From Ligula intestinalis (taxonomy: Eukaryota; Platyhelminthes; Cestoda; Diphyllobothriidea; Diphyllobothriidae), in contig JAYGXS010000001.1 of the NCBI GenBank assembly GCA_036362985.1, positions 76,072,648 through 76,136,647 on the forward strand: a stretch of DNA of 64,000 nt, written 5' to 3'. Positions 10,751 through 22,002 of the stretch are shown here, piece by piece. The number at the start of each line of letters is the position of its first letter. Positions within the stretch are counted from its first letter, which is position 1. A program made the translations under genes and the position numbers. The notes under the pieces were generated by a model. The model was not told the DNA's origin, ran no database searches, and worked only from the letters and a program-made list of their open reading frames with translations.

Positions 10751-12560
10751 CTAGGCATCCATCAGCATGGTAGGGAACATGAGACTGAGAATGGGACGGA
10801 GCACGCAACCCTGTTTCATCAAGTTGGTCATTGTGAAAGTCTCGGATACCAACCATTTGTCAGTGACGCACACTATCATCTCATCGTGGACCTGAGGCCC
10901 GATTTGCGTGAAACTCTCGGGATAGCCGAATTTCTGCATGATTTTCCTCAATTTGCAACAATTCCGCGTATCGATGGTATTTGCCAGATAGTTGAAGATA
11001 GTGTCGAGGGGAGTCCGCATTTCCTGGCACGTCTGTTGTAACTGGCTAGCGGCGAAGATCATGTCGGTCGTTCCGCGGTATCGTCGGAAGTCGCAGCGGA
11101 TTGCTGGGAGCAGTCCCTGCTCTAGTAAGTCGTTCAGACGATTAAGAAGAAGTTGAGTTAAGATCTACCTGGTGATGGTGAGCAAGGAGATGTCTCTGTT
11201 ATTATCCCAGGTTTGTGAATTCGCTTTCCACTCCTAGAGATAGACAATTATGACGTCCTTAAAGCCTGAGGGACCTGTCCTTGAAACCACTCCTCTTGGA
11301 TGAGTGTCGCGAGTTGTCCAATTATTCGTTGGTCATCATGTTTGTAGATTTCAGCTGGGATCGCACTGGAGTCTGGTTCTTTCCGACTGAAGAGTTCTTG
11401 CACGATGCGAGTAGTTTCTGAAATGGAGAATGGGAGATCCGGGTCAATGTTTATTTCCACTTGGGGGAGCCGGTCGATATTGGCATCGGAAATATTTTAT
11501 GGAAGGTTGAAATTTCTGAAGTGCTCGGTCCAACACTTCAGAATTGGCAACTTCTCTGTAAAAAGGGTTGATTCGCCGAGGCGGTACCTTTGGTTGTGGG
11601 CCATAGCTGGCCTTAACCGCTGCGAAGACGTTCCTTGATTCGTTACGGTCTGCATACGCCCAGATTTTCTCAGCTTTGCAAACCACCCAGGTGTCCTGCA
11701 CTTAGAATGCATTGGTCCCCAGCATATCCTACCGGTCTCACCTCCGGGCGAGAACATAGTCCAGCAGCTGCCAGCGCCATGACCGGAAATGCATCCACGT
11801 GGCCTTCTCCTCTGTAGGAAAGCGGAAGAAGATATGGGTCACTAGGAGGCAATGTTCCGCGCGGGCTCACAGTAAGAAGGAGAGTGTCATCGCTACACCC
11901 GCCGAGACCATGGAGACCCAGTTCTCACGCCCAGACAGCGTAGTCAGTTCCACTGCGGAAGGGAATTCACTAAGGATTACCAGTTTGTCCACCTTTAGCA
12001 GAGCAGCCAAGAGGACGTTCAGGTCCTCGTAAAAAGTTGTTCTTCGTCTTGTCAGCGTCCGTCGTTGGGGGCGTAGGCGATGATCATGGTGGTCAGTATT
12101 GTCCCCCAAAGAGGCAGGCGTAGGATGCTCAGTTGGTCGTTTATGCTCTGTGACAGAGAGGGCATGTGGAAATTCCGGATGTTAAAGGCGACGCCAGCAT
12201 TGCATTGGTTTTCCTTTGGCTGACCACTTCAGAGACAGGTGTAGCCGGCACCAACCTTCTCCAAATGGTTCTGCTCAGATAATGTATTCTCATTGGGAAT
12301 TGCCATACCCCGATTCGACTGCGCCATTTCTCAAACGTCAAGCGCTGTTCTCCGGCTGGCCAGTTGCTCCTCCGATAGTCTAGAATGGAGCGAATATGCC
12401 AAGCTGGTAGGGTGAGCGGACTCATCCGCTCAGTTCGGAACTTATGGTTCCGGGGGGGGGGGTGTTCGTTCATTTGTGTATTTCGAGGGCGCATTTTGTG
12501 ATCTGGGAGCCGCGGCCGGCAGCAGAAGACGTGATACCCAGCATCTGTCCAGAACACCTT
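10751..12560 (-). pseudogene. Non-LTR retrotransposon (LINE): endonuclease to RT, decayed
   Basis: Read on the minus strand, 12450-12380 gives an apurinic-endonuclease N-terminus (PLTLPAWHIRSILDYRRSN). 12030-11930 gives FYEDLNVLLAALLKVDKLVI, the central endonuclease block. 11700-11560 matches the linker (DTWVVCKAEKIWAYADRNES). 11450-11330 matches the finger region (ETTRIVQEL, AIPAEIYKH). 11220-10751 matches RT blocks (ISLLTI, LLEQGLLPAIRCDFR, GTTDMIFAASQLQ, VKQGCV-like NLMKQGCVL). There are many frameshifts and stops, so it is inactive. The protein continues in the adjacent inverted segment at 10265-10745. It is a different family from the LINEs at 53-56 kb. Confidence 0.8.
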
Positions 12561-12786
12561 TTCTGGTCCGTTCCTCCAGTGCTGTTCCTTAACAGGGCCA
12601 CTTGGGCATACCAGACGGCTGCTGAATTCTATTATGGGTCATGAATAGACTTTTAGCCGAAGGACAACTCGAGTTATGGGTCGCCTACGGGATTGCATGA
12701 CACCCTCTCCGTAGGAATTTTGCAAGTGTAGGGAGGAAGGGGGATAGGAGACGGGACTCTCAGGTGTGGGGACAGGCAACACCGGA

Positions 12787-12820
12787 TGCCCTCGAGTGGT
12801 TTAACGCGCCACTCGAGGCA
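12787..12820. other. GC-rich hairpin upstream of the minus-strand LINE
   Basis: TGCC-C-TCGAGTGG (787-799) pairs with CCACTCGAGGCA (809-820): twelve pairs with one bulged C and a nine-base loop. It lies about 250 bases 5' of the LINE endonuclease start on the element's own strand, so it may belong to the LINE's 5' untranslated region. Confidence 0.5.
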
Positions 12821-13320
12821 GTTACCGGAGTATGGCCGCTAGGCGGAACCTAGCTCCGAGGAAACACAGATGAGAGTTGGGTGCCAGGTAAGGGCGGTAC
12901 GAGATGACCTGGACTTGTAAAAGATGAAGGAGCGACCAAATGCTATCAACGCGATGCCCCCCTTATTACCACCCTCTATCCTCCTTGAGAACTATAATGA
13001 CCTAGTCGTTAATGCATACTAATTAAATCCGACATAAATGGCGAAACACGTGGACGTTCGTACCTTCGTATTAAACTGCAACGGTAATTTTTATTGATAA
13101 AACCAGCGTTAAATAAGAAACAAACATCAATTAATAGATATGCGCTAATCATTCGCGGTTAAATATTAGTTTCCAAAATATATGACGTCATTAAATTCTT
13201 TGAGGTTTCAGCACTTTTATCTGGCCCGCCTTTTTCCAGGTTAACGATGTTTCAAATGCTATTTAAAACAGACAGCTGCTCAATCTGCCGATACCAACGA
13301 AAATGCAAGACCCAGGAAGT

Positions 13321-13410
13321 AAGTGAAAAGAAGTAGATGCGATCAATGGGATGAGAATTTCATTCGCCTGACGTTTCCAAATCTTCACGCATTCTCCATC
13401 AAAGACGATA
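13321..13410 (-). repeat. Type B hammerhead repeat, degraded
   Basis: On plus the order is AAGTAGATGCGATCAATGGG, then CGCCTGACGTTTCC and ATTCTCCATCAAAGACG. This is the reverse of the type B order (CTGATGA, stem II, GAAACGTCAGG, CCAGCGATCGCATCTTC). The catalytic box is mutated (CTTTGATGG in sense), so this copy should not cleave. Confidence 0.5.
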
Positions 13411-13552
13411 GCGGAAACGGGTGGTTTATACACAGAGAGTTGCCGTATTTGTAGGCTACAGTCACTATGCCACTGCACGCGGATAGCAATTAACGGCTCC
13501 CCTATTGAGAATACTTGCCCATAAAAGTGAACATGGGAGTCCCAGGAAGTAA

Positions 13553-13629
13553 TTGAGAAGAAGAATGTATGATCACCGGGCCATGTGAATAAAATTCTTG
13601 TCCCAGCGATCACATCTACCTCTTCTCAA
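13553..13629. repeat. Inverted pair of type B 3' ends
   Basis: Arms of 28 bases at 13553-13580 and 13602-13629 pair with a few mismatches (GAGAAGAAGAATGTATGATC against GATCACATCTACCTCTTCTC). Both arms are the type B terminal sequence, in opposite orientations and separated by 21 bases. The same arrangement, with longer arms, occurs at 22003-22192. Confidence 0.55.
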
Positions 13630-13637
13630 TGATTGCT

Positions 13638-14038
13638 CGCTTGTGCGCTTATTGCTTGATGGCCGGCGTGCGGACCGTGAACCACTGAACTTTCGTCACA
13701 CAGTGTGGGTGGAATTTGAATTCGGCTACAACTTCTAATTTGACGAGACCGAAATTCTCGCGAGAGGTGACAGTCGTGTGAGTCGTGAGTTACTTGCTTG
13801 ACGGGCCTCCAGTCTATAAACAAGTGCACCGACTTGCCCAATCCATATTCGGTGCTGAGACTCAATTTGGCTAAAACAAGTGGCCACTTGGGGGAACGCA
13901 CAGGCCAACAGGCCGCCTAACGCCAGCGCCAGGGAACCAGATGGCCGAGCAATCATCACGCCTAAGTCCAGCTCTTGTGACAAAAGTTCAGCAGGTCACG
14001 TTCCGCCTGCCGGTCATCAAGCAATTATCGCACAAGCG
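13638..14038. mobile_element. Putative non-autonomous DNA transposon (MITE-like) with long TIRs
   Basis: The left end CGCTTGTGCGCTTATTGCTT (13638 on) and the right end 13976-14038 are inverted copies over about 62 bp, ending in TTCGTCACA and TGTGACAAAAG inside. I estimate 85-90 % identity by eye. The element is 401 bp with no coding capacity. A clear target duplication is not visible. It sits between type B hammerhead fragments (13553-13629 and 14165-14245), so an alternative is that the inverted arms belong to a larger composite retroelement. Confidence 0.6.
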
Positions 14039-14164
14039 GACAACTATCCTCGATAGGGGAGTCATTAATTGTCATACGCGTGCAATAACACAGTGACTGT
14101 ATCTTATAACTACCGCAACCCCCTGTGTATGAATTACCCGTTTCGCTATTGTCTGTGATGGTGG

Positions 14165-14245
14165 ATATGCGACGTTTTTGGAAACGTCAAGTGAATAAAA
14201 TTAATGTCCCATCGATCACATCTACTTCTTCTCTGTTGCTGTATC
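14165..14245 (+). repeat. Type B hammerhead repeat, 5'-truncated
   Basis: GGAAACGTCAAGTGAATAAAA followed by TGTCCCATCGATCACATCTAC and CTTCTTC matches the type B GAAACGTC box, the AATAAA and the GATCGCATCTTC end. The CTGATGA half is not recognisable (GGATATGCGACG stands in its place). Confidence 0.5.
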
Positions 14246-14296
14246 TACCTTAATAACTCCACAATTTTATTAACGCCGTAAGCTGCGAATGAGGAT

Positions 14297-14375
14297 ACAC
14301 GATCGCTGGACCAAGAGTATTATTAGCCTGGTGTTTTGGATGCTCATTTGAATCCAGCATCAGAGAAAAAGTCAG
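14297..14375 (-). repeat. Type B hammerhead repeat, degraded
   Basis: On plus: ACACGATCGCTGGACCAAGAG, GCCTGGTGTTTTGGATG, then TTTGAATCCAGCATCAGAG. In sense this reads CTCTGATGCTGGATTC, a stem II-like loop, CATCC, AAAACACCAGG and the CCAGCGATCGTG end. CTGATGA has become CTGATGC and GAAAC has become AAAAC, so the core is broken. Confidence 0.55.
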
Positions 14376-14504
14376 ATAAGGGTGGTGGATTACCCGGGTG
14401 TTAAAGTATATGCAGGATACAGTCGCTAGGCCGCTAAATGCCTATCACAATTAACAGCTCCGGAGTTCATTGCAAATAGTTGCGCGTGGTGGGGTAATTA
14501 TATG

Positions 14505-14680
14505 ACTAACCCGGTGCTGCCTGCGAAAAAGTTCCCACGCTCATCGCAAGTCGTTGAATGTGGTGCAAGAATTATCCGCAGTTGGCTTGCTAACTGCCGG
14601 ATTTTCGTCATCCATGTGAGCTCTTGGTCACTTTGGCTCCTCAATACTGACACCAGGCACGATTATTATCCGAACGCTCT
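14505..14680 (+). repeat. Dispersed repeat (copy in inverted orientation at 15945-16060)
   Basis: The block CTTGCTAACTGCCGGATTTTC then CATCCATGTGAGCTCTTGG matches, in reverse complement, the minus strand at 15945-16060 (GTTGCTAACTGCCGGAGTTTT, CATCCATGTGGGCTCTGG). Coding frames across both are accidental. The family is not recognised. Confidence 0.55.
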
Positions 14681-15111
14681 CACATGACTAACTATTCTGC
14701 GTAGGCAGGGTTTCAGCGCCGAATATGGATCAGAAAGTCCTGGCTCGAACGGTTCGCATCTCACGTAATTGTTTGAATCGGGTGATAATTTCGGTTTCAC
14801 CAAACTTGACTGTGTGGCTGTGTCCCGTACAATGAACCGCGACCAGAAAGCTTGCGTCGTTCCTCCCTACTACTGCCACGTGCTCGACCATCCGTGTCCA
14901 GAATTAAATTCTATTTTCTCTGACGTAGGTGTTTTGCTCACAGCAACACTAGACCTGGCAAAAGAGCCCGAACGTTTTTTGCCGTGGCAGCGGATCTTTT
15001 GATCTCGTGATCTGGCGTCTTATGGTTACCCCCGATCTATGTGCATTTGACGGTTGGCGTCTTCGGATAAATTTTAATGTATGGGGAAGCTCACTAAAAT
15101 CTGGGACCATC

Positions 15112-15233
15112 ACTGATTAACGAAGTTTACCGGGTAGCTATTCGCTGTAGACACCCGTCACTGTAAACACTGTAAAAACCCGGCACTGATTAACGAAGTT
15201 TTACGGATAGCCATTCGCTGTAAACACCCGTCG
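15112..15233. repeat. Short tandem duplication, period about 71 bp
   Basis: CACTGATTAACGAAGTTT..CGGGTAGCTATTCGCTGTAGACACCCGTC is repeated after about 71 bases with a few changes (CGGATAGCCATTCGCTGTAAACACCCGTC). The duplicated core is about 50 bp. Confidence 0.7.
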
Positions 15234-15359
15234 AAGGCAGTGTAATTCAGCAACCTTGGTTTCCGATTCACTACAGTATCTACATGCAACTGCATTTGCA
15301 GATGATTACGTGGTTACTATTGTAGCTTAGTCCTTACGTCGTTTTTGTTTCTTGCTTGA

Positions 15360-15780
15360 ACACTTTGGTCTTTAGGCGAGGACATGGAGAAGGACCAGCT
15401 CTTTGCTTTCTACTTCCTCCATTGTAATTTTCCGTGCGGAAAGACAGTGTTGAAGTGTTCTTTGAATTCCAGCATCTGACCCCGTTCGATGAAGACGAAG
15501 ATATCATTCAAATATCCTAACCAGAATTACAGTCCGTATTATCGGAAGATGAGCGACCCTAACCATTGCAGGCCTGCCTTGGTTGTGAGTCCCGAAGTCG
15601 GCGAACCCATTGACTTGTTTTACACCTGCTCGTAGATTGTTCCGTCAAACGTGGGGTACGTCTCGGGATATAACATCAAGTGTTGGAGAAGTCAGGCATA
15701 TCAGAGACGAGCCCTGTTCCTCGTATTTATCTCGTAGGCGTAATCTGATAATCTCAACATTCAGGTTCTGCGGAATAGAG
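15360..15780 (-). pseudogene. Penelope-like element reverse transcriptase fragment
   Basis: Read on minus in two frames, this gives PLE RT blocks in order: LRDKYEEQGSSL, FDGTIYEQV followed by a stop, MGSPTSGLTTKAGLQ (15610-15560), and YLNDIFVFIERGQMLEFKE (15514-15460), where the polymerase YxDD motif has become YLND. Then comes TVFPHGK. The family norm is Y-V-D-D preceded by a G-T-P-M-G-S-P block, so the assignment is firm. Stops, a frameshift and the altered catalytic motif show it is dead. No GIY-YIG domain is visible downstream. Confidence 0.75.
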
Positions 15781-15944
15781 GTAAAAAGGAACGTGATATC
15801 AAAAAATAACATGGCATCTCTTAACAGGAGACTTGCTCCTTACATGTTTTCCAAAAATCACATTGACGATTTAACTGTATTTTCAGAGTTAGCAGTCAAA
15901 AATGTGGGCCCCGAAACATGCCGTAAGTGGGTCCTCACTGTTTA

Positions 15945-16060
15945 GTATCGACTATCCATACTGCCCCAGAGCCCACATGGATGAAAAAACTCCGGCAGTT
16001 AGCAACTCGACTGCAGTCAATTATTCCATCACATGCAACTGCATGCGGTAAGCGTGGGAG
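15945..16060 (-). repeat. Dispersed repeat (partner of 14505-14680)
   Basis: Minus-strand copy of the block seen on plus near 14570-14660. The 107-codon minus frame at 15935-16258 runs through it and has no recognised domain. Confidence 0.5.
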
Positions 16061-16229
16061 CTGATAATTTTGAGAGACACACAGGAGCATAGCAACTACA
16101 TACTGCAACAGCTGGCCGGTCAGATAGCGCAGTTCGATGATGTCCACCGCGTGCTTCGCAGCCGGCTGAAAGCAAGCACACTCACTTGCGCGAGAAATAG
16201 GTTTCAGTGATGGTATATTTGCGATGCAT

Positions 16230-16560
16230 GCACCGCACTCTCTCTCTCCCTCTTTCATTTTCTTTCCTCAAGTGCCTGTGCCCGATGTCAAGACAGAGTC
16301 AAGAAGACCGGAGAAGGGATTGAGCGACAGAAGCCGCAACTAAACGTACTATCGCACTCCCGGATCCACAAACATTTGACCAGACTTCGCCGCAACCACA
16401 ACGGGATAGGAGCAATGGTCCCAGTTCACAAAGCTTGCGCCTGTGTGTCATTACACCCCATCATACATACATATCATATCATAATTTAGCTGAGAGGGGA
16501 GCTGAAGAGCACACTTCTCACTTACCGTGCCGGTGTTGAGTGGTGATGAGGAGTGCAGGT
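16230..16560 (+). repeat. Dispersed repeat, copy 2
   Basis: Shares with 9455-10020 the blocks CACCGCACTCTCTC, CTGTGCCCGATGTCAAGACAG, a GAGAAGGG-type segment and, near 16518, GAGCACACTTCTCACTTACC. Order and spacing agree, with small indels. Confidence 0.45.
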
Positions 16561-16659
16561 GTGATGCATGCGTTGCTGGTGGTGACACTGAGTAACGATG
16601 TGGGCAGGTCGGCGGCGGAGATGTACCGCCGATTTGTAGTGATTAGCTCAATACGAAGT

Positions 16660-17670
16660 GCATATGTAAACGTCTGTCATGACTAGCCCAAGTCGAAGTG
16701 CACTTTCGGAATGCTTGCTGTTTTGGGTCTCTGTAACGGCCAATCACAAGCCGACTAACACGGGACCTCATTTGACGACTGCCGAGCAGACCTCACTTCA
16801 GACGCCACCCACTGGCTTGCGGTTCTGCAGTCGTCTGGTAGTCAAGTTCCTACTGCCTATTCTCCTATGTGTTCTGTATAGAATATACTCTTACTAACAA
16901 TCTGGCTTTCCAAGACTTCTCTCTCCTCTTTTGAGGAACCGGGCCTAGAAGATCATAGCCGTTAGGGTTTAACTTTCCTTAGCCTTAAAACCACGCGATA
17001 GAGTTTCGTGTAAGCGCATGTGACCGAGTAGACCCATGTAGTGAGAGAATATGTGTGTGTTCAGTGTGGAAAGGGGGAGACGGACGCGACAACGGTATGT
17101 ATGGCCTCAGACCCTTGTTTATCAGCCTCTGTACGTCAGATTGGCAAGCGACCGACAAGGCCGATACATGAGGTGAAGCTGTGTTGGCAACGATAAAAAG
17201 GATAGACTGGGAGTTGTTAAGTCAGCCGGGGTTTTACTGCTGATATTGGTGGTCGCATTCGTTAGATGGTTGGGAATGGGAGAGTTGGGTGCGTCGACAT
17301 CCTGGTGGATTCAACTTTAATGGATGTACATGCAACCGAGGACGCTCATATAGCGAGCGAAGGTGCGAGGGGAGTGGAGACAACGGTCTCAGTTGTGTGC
17401 TAGAGCTGCAGATACGGGTTTGCCAGTCTCTGTGCGACGGATCCGCAAGTAATCGATCCGGCCAACGCATGTGGTGCAGGTGCGATTGTAATGAGGATGG
17501 GTGGAAACCGAGTCCACATCACTAATGTTAGTGGTGGTATTCGGGGTGCCGTGATGGTTTCCACCGGCGCCAATTCACCAGTTCTATTTATAACATTGCA
17601 TGATCTTCCAGCCTCGGCCACTCTAATCTGTGCATGTAGCACACTATTCCACGGTCACCTCTGGCGAAGG
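16660..17670. other. Unassigned stretch
   Basis: No domain or RNA gene recognised. Frames at 17289-17525 and 17491-17769 (+) have no family resemblance, although the end of the latter runs into a type B fragment. Confidence 0.3.
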
Positions 17671-17676
17671 GTTCTT

Positions 17677-17740
17677 GGCAGAATCCGAAACCTCAGGAAA
17701 ATAAACTTCTTCTTCCAGCGATCGTATATTCTACCTCTCA
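17677..17740 (+). repeat. Type B hammerhead repeat, 5'-truncated
   Basis: AGAATCCGAAACCTCAGGAAA, ATAAACTTCTTCTTCCAGCG, ATCGTATATTC. This is the 3' half of type B: the end of stem II, the GAAA box, CCTC in place of CGTC, an AATAAA, and the GATCG-TAT-TTC end. It is nearly identical in structure to the inserted fragment at 55540-55605. Confidence 0.65.
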
Positions 17741-17759
17741 ACAAGGTACTTACCTCGAG

Positions 17760-18470
17760 TATTGTTTGACCAGCAAGTTTCCCAAGCCTACTGAAAAGGC
17801 ACAAATGACGTCTTGGAATGAATTAATAGACCACTTTTGAGGCGACACGACCAACCTGCAGCAGCTAGATAATAGCAAGACATTAAGTTTTGCGATTTAT
17901 ATCAAGATCTTACTCTGAACTTACTCTGAACTTACTTTTACCGGCCGGTATAGTATTATTTGAAACTTAAAAAGCCTTAAGTACAAAAAACTTGATACTT
18001 AGTTATCCTCCTGTTTGTACGAGATTAATTTATTGACGCTAAGACTGGAAAACATTAGGACGCTGAACAGTTGAATGGCGGTGTAGAGAATCAACACTGC
18101 AAATATCAACCACTGTTCTAAGTTGGCAATATAATAGTTCATAGAGAGGGGGACCGGTTGGAGCGCGAGGTTCGGGGATATAAAGAAACCTCTCGACGAT
18201 GACAGCACATGGCTGCTGAACACTCCTATTTTCCCAAGATACATTTTCTGCACGCAACAAACTATTTCGGTCAGTAGCCGGGGGTGAGGGGGAGTGGAGC
18301 AGTAACCTAAAGCTATTAACTTCATTCCCGTTTGAAGTTACTGCTGAAGGCTTAATTGCTCACCATTACGGATGCCGACCTCGATGCGATAGTTCGACCG
18401 TCGCATCCGACGAGGTCTACCGTGTGTCCCACATGGAGGTGGTGCAGGCACAGTAACCTGCGCGTGGATC
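17760..18470. other. Unassigned stretch
   Basis: Nothing recognised apart from TTACTCTGAAC, repeated twice in tandem near 17912-17935. The minus frame at 17999-18325 (108 codons) shows a hydrophobic segment but no family signature. Confidence 0.3.
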
Positions 18471-18477
18471 AGTCTTG

Positions 18478-18612
18478 AGGTATCTACCGCACTCTTTCGT
18501 CCCTCACCCAGCTGTGCTGGGTGTAAGAACAAGACCAAGGGGTGGGATTAGGCGCAGGTGGCTGGCGTGGCGTGAGCCTGCTCTTGTGCAGGTCACCACG
18601 CCTCCATGTACG
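18478..18612 (+). repeat. Dispersed repeat, copy 3 (partial)
   Basis: GTATCTACCGCACTCTTTCG, TCCCTCACCCAGCTGTG and GGCGCAGGTGGCTGGC match the first part of the repeat at 9455 and 16230. Confidence 0.5.
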
Positions 18613-19499
18613 GCATTTTTTATGGAAGTGCAACCCAAATAATGCCCACCATGCCCTGATCTGACCACGTTCTGGATCAGGACCACTACTCTTCCAATTA
18701 CATAGTGTATTCCCTACGGGTAGATAAACGGATTTGTACAAAAAACAGTGGTTAGGGATTACTGGTGTTCGGAATAACACTCTGCTGGAAGATTGAAAAT
18801 GACCCCGGTATTATGCCTTGTCATGTTTATGCCCATGGAGGGGATTAACCTCACCTCAGATGCACACCCTTGGAAATGAGGAAACAACTCGATTGATCGC
18901 CAACTTCAAATAGAACGTCTGAGCAAAATCATCTAATCACAGGCCCAAACAGACAACCGCTACTTCTGCGGCACAGATCCAGATGGATAACACCTCTTGA
19001 AGTAGAAACCTACGGAATGAGAAACTCTGTTACCGTGACTATGCTTCAAACCGCTCTTGTTCTTTTAAAATGATTTACAAAACATTACCTATCAACCGGA
19101 TTTTTTGCATTAAGAACCGCATAAAAACTCCGGAGTACACAATAACTAGCTGGGCTGCTGTTACAGTGGCGTTATGCAGCCGCAGAAAATCTGCAAAACT
19201 CACGCTCGTATTTTCGCAAGTACCTCTTTCCGAAGTATGCTGTAACGAACTTCTATTCATGAAAGATCTGCAAGCTTGATCTGCCCAATTACATCTACTT
19301 TGCTCTGATTTCTTCCGGCTTTGTTATAAGAAATTTCGATACAACCACGGGAACCAAAACTCCAGAATATTGTAATACGGGACTGATGATAATGTGGGTT
19401 AACAGCATGATAAATAAAGGGGTTGTCAAAATAAGCAATATTGTTTTTACATAGAGCAGAATTAGGAAAATGGGATAGTCGCACGGCCAGGAAACAGGA

Positions 19500-19575
19500 C
19501 TGCTAAACGGGATCGAACAGCAGACCCTTCGAATCCGTGCCGTATGTACTGCCGACCGAGTGGTAATGGACACCC
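19500..19575 (-). repeat. tRNA-like segment
   Basis: In reverse complement the block has a B-box-like GTTCGATCCCG (19508-19518) and, about 45 bases 5' of it, an A-box-like TACCACTCGGTCGGCAG. Acceptor pairing is poor. It is probably a tRNA-derived SINE head; no hammerhead core is attached. Confidence 0.35.
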
Positions 19576-19879
19576 CAGTCACTTTCCGAATTCTTAACTA
19601 ATAAAGCTAGCTCGCTTTTCGGTTCCAAGTTGCTTCCGTTGGAATCGGAATTAAAATATCATTTGACAAAAACTAGCCAGTTACATGATGGTACCTTTTC
19701 TAAAATAGCATGCACGCAGGCCATCTGTGTACATTGTCGTTTACTGCCAGATGGGCTTCCGCGCATATCCGCTGATTTATGCGCACACAGTTTTGGGTGG
19801 TCCTTGAATTTTCAGTTTCATGGCATGACTGCAGAACACTCTTCTTGAAAACGGACACGCAGAAAGGTTCATTCTATAG

Positions 19880-20425
19880 AATATTGACGAACGCACCAAG
19901 AAGCCTACGTCCTTAACTGCAGAAAAGAAGGACAGATTCATAAGACTACCTTTCTTAGGAGACGCAGCTAGCGAACTGGTAAAGCGACGACTGAAGACTG
20001 CTATCACAAACACCGTCCTATCGGCAAACTTACGTGTTTTTTTCACGAACTCTTCACTCTTACGATTAGGAGGTAAAGACAGACTCCCGTTGAAGGCCAC
20101 ATCTATGTGTATTTACTCCTTTACTTGCTCCTGTGGAGTAGGATACATCGGCCGAACAACGAGGTGGCTGGAAAAGAGAGTACGTAAACACGTACCGGCC
20201 TGGTTGAGTAAAGGCGAAACTAAATCGATCTCGAGTTCCATCCTCGCCCACTTGGTCGATACAAACCACCGAGTCGATACTAGTGAGGCCTTTCAGGTTG
20301 TCTACCGGACACCAACAAACCTCTCCAAAGGCCTAGGCCAACGGGTGCTGGCAACAGCTGAACTAGTGGCTATACGCCTATTGAATCCAGTACTGGGCTG
20401 CCAGGGACACTTACACAAGCCCTGA
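19880..20425 (+). pseudogene. Penelope-like element: RT C-terminus plus GIY-YIG endonuclease
   Basis: One frame is open for about 181 codons, well beyond its first ATG at 20090. The part before that ATG (LPFLGDAASELVKRRLKTAI and LPLKATSM) is the thumb/linker region that precedes the nuclease in PLEs. The nuclease reads IYSFTCSCGVGYIGRTTRWL and then KRVRKHVPAWL, with an intact YIG motif, a CIY in place of GIY, and the arginine expected in the catalytic helix. Only the C-terminal third of a PLE is present, so it is a 5'-truncated copy. A paralogue lies at 52890-53360. Confidence 0.8.
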
Positions 20426-20599
20426 CCCTCCCGTGGCCGAAACCGACGCAAAAAGGTGATTTCATATCACCCCCATCCAAAAATAGCGGTCGCCCAACCA
20501 ACATGCTGACCATTGGCGCAGACTGAAAAGTCTGCAATGGCCAATAGGCGCATAACCCTGAAATTATTGATTTTTGTACCTGTTCAAATTTTCTAGTTT

Positions 20600-22000
20600 G
20601 CAATGTTATGGCCCGGAAGATAATTTGCCGAACAGTATACTTTGCCTAAAAAATTAACTTTTCAAGTTAAAAAAAGTGGAAATTTAACAAACTTAGAAGA
20701 TGAAACGTGAACCGACCAGAGCTGGGGAGAGAGAAGGAAAAGGAGGAGGAGAATGATGATGAGAGAAATAAGCTTTTATTTTGAAAGCAAAGTCTCAATT
20801 TTTCAGCAAGGACCGTCTTCTGTTCAGGCAATCAGCGAGAAAATTAATAGATGAATTAGTGGTTTTTGCATAAAATATGCAATGACTACAAGGACAGGTT
20901 GCATCTCCTTTTCTGCACATCAGATATCGCGCCAGAGATGGTAATACGGAACTTTGATATGCCGATTTAAGACAAGAGATATGTGGACAGCCATGGCGTT
21001 TGGGACGGAAGGACTGCAGCAATTAATTCTGGGGGAGGGGAAGAAACGATATCGTTCAGAATCCGATCAACAAATTGCATGACCGTTGTAAAGTGTCGTT
21101 GTATTATCAGATCAAATGAAAGACATAAGAACGAGGAATAGCTTGCTTTCGGTCCTGTTGTTTCTAGACATTTTAAGAAAACCACACAATAGTGACTTAA
21201 TCAGTTTAATCTGGACAGTAGACGTTTGTCTGATCTTTTGGCGAGAATACTGCCGTATACTCTGTGTCATGCAAGGGAAAGGCTTTAGCAAATGCCTATT
21301 GAGTAACCAGTTGAAGAACAAGTATACTTGTAACAGAGGGGCGTATAAGAAGTAGAAAACTACCTGCCCTCATTTTGGTGTTTATTCCGAGGGGAATTCT
21401 TGAAGATGACAGCAGTTTGTTTGAGTAATTTAATGATAAATGGTAGGTAATAATCCAAAACTAACGACAAGGAACCATATTTTATGAAATTACATGTGAA
21501 TTAGTAAGTAGGACATTTGGCAATCTATGAAAAATTCTGTGAGTGGTTAGCCTAAGAGTCATGCAGAAATTTCTCGAAATGAACACCAAAAAGATACATC
21601 AGTCCCTAGAAACCGATAGAGACCTTTGTTCGTCCAAGGTTTCCCAACTACTGCCAAAGTGAAATTCACATGTTCTTTGAAGTCATCTTTCAACACCACA
21701 GGCTAAAGAATTTATGGTGCACATTTGAGAGAATTAACGTTGTCTTCCAGTGCAACCTCTTTCTATTTCCTGGGCACGGAACTTATTTTTTCTGCAGCCA
21801 TTGTCTTGGAAGTGGTTTTGATAGTTATGTTATCAGGTCATCCCTACACTGATACTGGGCTTGCGACATGTGTACCTTTTCTGAGAGAAAACACAGAATT
21901 TGCATGTTCGCTAAAAATAGATCAAAAGTGCACTTTCCGCGAGGAAGTCAAGTAAACTAGGAAGCCGATAGAAGCGAACAAGCTAGTTCCAGGTAGTAAT
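20600..22000. other. Unassigned AT-rich stretch
   Basis: No recognised gene or strong repeat. Short frames at 20967-21355 on both strands overlap and have no family signature. Confidence 0.3.
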
Positions 22001-22002
22001 TT

